From: Bacillota bacterium
GTDB lineage: Bacteria > Bacillota > Bacilli > Tumebacillales > Effusibacillaceae
NCBI GenBank assembly: GCA_020059765.1
Contig: JAGVBM010000175.1
Location: 1-7,696 of the forward strand
Direction of reading: 5' to 3'
DNA: 7,696 bases
The position numbers and the translations under genes were made by a program. Under the pieces are notes generated by a model that ran no database searches, was not told the origin of the DNA, and saw only the letters and a list, made by a program, of their open reading frames with translations. Below are positions 6,631 through 7,696 of the stretch, piece by piece (within the stretch, counting starts at the first letter, position 1; each line of letters opens with the position of its first letter).

Positions 6631-7463
6631 GCAAGCGTTTGGGAAAAGGTTTAGAGGCATTATTGCCGCAAATTTCGGAAGATGACAGCGTTCAATCGAT
6701 AAAGATTGAGGAATTGCGTCCGAATCCATATCAACCGCGAAAAGAATTTGATGAAAAGAAGTTGCAAGAGTTGGCTGATTCGATTAAAGAGCATGGAATC
6801 ATTCAACCCATAATCGTACGAAAAAGCTTTCGGGGTTATGAGATTGTCGCAGGTGAACGGAGATGGCGAGCTGCACAGCTTGCTGGGTTGCAAGACATTC
6901 AATCGGTTGTCAAAGAGTTTGACGACCGACAAATGACCGAGATTGCATTGATCGAGAATTTACAAAGGGAGGATCTCAATTCTATCGAAGTTGCCGAAGC
7001 CTATAGCAACATCATGGAAAAATTCAATCTTACACAAGAAGAGTTAGCGCAAAAAGTGGGCCAAAGCCGTTCTCACGTCGCAAATTTTTTGCGATTGCTC
7101 AATCTTCCTCCTGAAATTCAAAAACATGTTTCACGTGGAACAATCTCAATGGGACATGCCCGTGCAATTCTCGGTCTTGCTAACAAACAGCAACAACTTC
7201 TTTTGGCGCAAAAAATTATGGATGACGATCTAAGTGTGCGCATGGTGGAACAGATGGTCAATCGACTCACAAATAATGTTCCACGTGAAACAAAAAAGAA
7301 GAAAAATGAATCCGATCGCACCATCCAACAATATGAAGAAAAGTTTCGATTTCAATTGGGGACCGCCGTTAAAATCCACTCTGGAAAAAAACGCGGAAAG
7401 ATTGAAATTGAATATTATTCGTTGGATGACCTGGAAAGAATCTTAAGTTTGTTAGACAAATAG
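6627..7463 (+). CDS. parB: Chromosome partition protein ParB (Spo0J)
   Basis: The 278-residue product is the parS-binding CTPase clamp of origin segregation. It recruits SMC and stimulates ParA. The N-terminal RLGKGLEALLP (4-14) is the ParA-activating segment. The CTP-binding domain has GERRW (76-80) and ENLQR (110-114). The helix-turn-helix (about 134-157) contains GQSRSHVANFLR, with Arg148 as in ParB rather than Gln as in Noc. A lysine-rich linker (about 219-228) leads to the C-terminal dimerisation domain ending DLERILSLLDK. The start overlaps the parA stop; AAAGGAA at 6609-6615 is a rather distant ribosome binding site, so translation is probably coupled to parA. Two parS sites lie within the coding sequence. 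It is clearly paralogous to noc, which lies upstream of parA. Confidence 0.98.
   Translation: MSKRLGKGLEALLPQISEDDSVQSIKIEELRPNPYQPRKEFDEKKLQELADSIKEHGIIQPIIVRKSFRGYEIVAGERRWRAAQLAGLQDIQSVVKEFDDRQMTEIALIENLQREDLNSIEVAEAYSNIMEKFNLTQEELAQKVGQSRSHVANFLRLLNLPPEIQKHVSRGTISMGHARAILGLANKQQQLLLAQKIMDDDLSVRMVEQMVNRLTNNVPRETKKKKNESDRTIQQYEEKFRFQLGTAVKIHSGKKRGKIEIEYYSLDDLERILSLLDK
7127..7142 (-). promoter_or_regulatory. parS: parS site 1 inside parB
   Basis: TGTTTCACGTGGAACA matches the parS consensus TGTTNCACGTGAAACA with no mismatch when read on the bottom strand (TGTTCCACGTGAAACA). It encodes part of H167-V-S-R-G-T172 of ParB just after the helix-turn-helix. It is a ParB loading site by consensus. 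Confidence 0.88.
7277..7292 (+). promoter_or_regulatory. parS: parS site 2 inside parB
   Basis: TGTTCCACGTGAAACA is a perfect parS. It encodes part of N217-V-P-R-E-T222 in the linker before the C-terminal domain, the place where B. subtilis spo0J also holds a parS. It lies 150 bp, exactly 50 codons, from site 1 and is its exact reverse complement. Confidence 0.95.
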
Positions 7464-7480
7464 ATTTGAGAAAAGGAGTG

Positions 7481-7510
7481 CGGAGAGGAGTGAATTCCCT
7501 CTCCGTTTCT
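7481..7510 (+). terminator. Probable intrinsic terminator after parB
   Basis: CGGAGAGG (7481-7488) pairs perfectly with CCTCTCCG (7498-7505) across a 9-base loop, giving an 8-bp GC-rich stem. The following tract TTTCTCTT is U-rich but interrupted, so termination may be partial. It starts 17 bp after the parB stop and 74 bp before the next start codon. Confidence 0.6.
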
Positions 7511-7554
7511 CTTCCTGCAGTTATAAGTCGAATTGAAGAAATGAGGTGGATCGG

Positions 7555-7696
7555 ATGATCTATCTTGACAATGCAGCGTCTTCTTGGCCAAAACCACCGG
7601 AAATAACGACTGCCATGGTAGAAGTCATGCAAGATTTTGCTGCCAATCCGGGAAGAAGCGGTCATCAATTGGCACAAAGGGCTGCGGATACAATTC
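7555..7696 (+). CDS. Cysteine desulfurase family protein, 5' part
   Basis: The start is ATG 7555, with GAGGTGG at 7543-7549 as ribosome binding site. The frame stays open to the window end, giving 47 codons. The translation begins MIYLDNAASSWPKPPEI and continues to NPGRSGHQLAQRAAD. This N terminus (YLDNAA.S.PKP, then NPGR.GH.LA) is typical of class V, PLP-dependent cysteine desulfurase-like proteins of the IscS/SufS/Csd superfamily, in particular the small-Firmicutes type described as 'cysteine desulfurase family protein' (EF2568-like). Such enzymes take sulfur from cysteine as a persulfide. The PLP lysine and catalytic cysteine are beyond the window, so activity and exact subfamily cannot be checked. 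The hairpin upstream suggests it is at least partly separate from parAB. Confidence 0.82.
   Translation, partial: MIYLDNAASSWPKPPEITTAMVEVMQDFAANPGRSGHQLAQRAADTI

Overview
The window shows the conserved left-of-oriC gene block of endospore-forming Firmicutes, in the order jag (khpB) – mnmE – mnmG – rsmG – noc – parA (soj) – parB (spo0J) – cysteine desulfurase-like gene. All genes are on the + strand. Noc beside Soj/Spo0J, a perfect parS inside spo0J, AAGGAGG-type ribosome binding sites and intrinsic terminators point to a Bacillales-type organism. Protein details fit a deeper relative of Bacillus (for example Alicyclobacillaceae-like) better than B. subtilis itself, but the genus is a guess. 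In B. subtilis the same block lies just beyond rpmH–rnpA–spoIIIJ, next to dnaA. oriC is therefore expected a few kb upstream of base 1, with these genes transcribed away from it, co-directionally with replication.

Layout. Bases 1-357 hold the 3' end of jag, an RNA-binding KH–R3H protein, followed by an intrinsic terminator (395-419). The 179-bp jag–mnmE gap carries five DnaA-box-like 9-mers, two of them fused into a palindrome, and an extended -10 promoter candidate for mnmE. mnmE, mnmG and rsmG (537-4544) are packed as an operon of RNA-modification genes: MnmE and MnmG make the xm5U34 tRNA wobble modification, and RsmG methylates 16S rRNA. A 131-bp gap with a perfect 10-bp inverted repeat precedes noc (4676-5497), the nucleoid-occlusion ParB paralogue. 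A 374-bp AT-rich gap with an internal degenerate repeat follows. parA and parB (5872-7463) overlap by 4 bp, and parB contains two parS sites. A terminator-like hairpin separates parB from a cysteine desulfurase family gene cut by the window end.

How the parts work together. ParB loads at parS as a CTP-dependent clamp, ParA/Soj acts with it in origin segregation and (in B. subtilis) controls DnaA, and Noc links chromosome position to division. The DnaA boxes upstream of mnmE add a possible replication-initiator input to the tRNA-modification operon. No clearly new system is visible. The most interesting parts are the non-coding signals: the DnaA-box cluster, the paired parS sites, and the repeats flanking noc.
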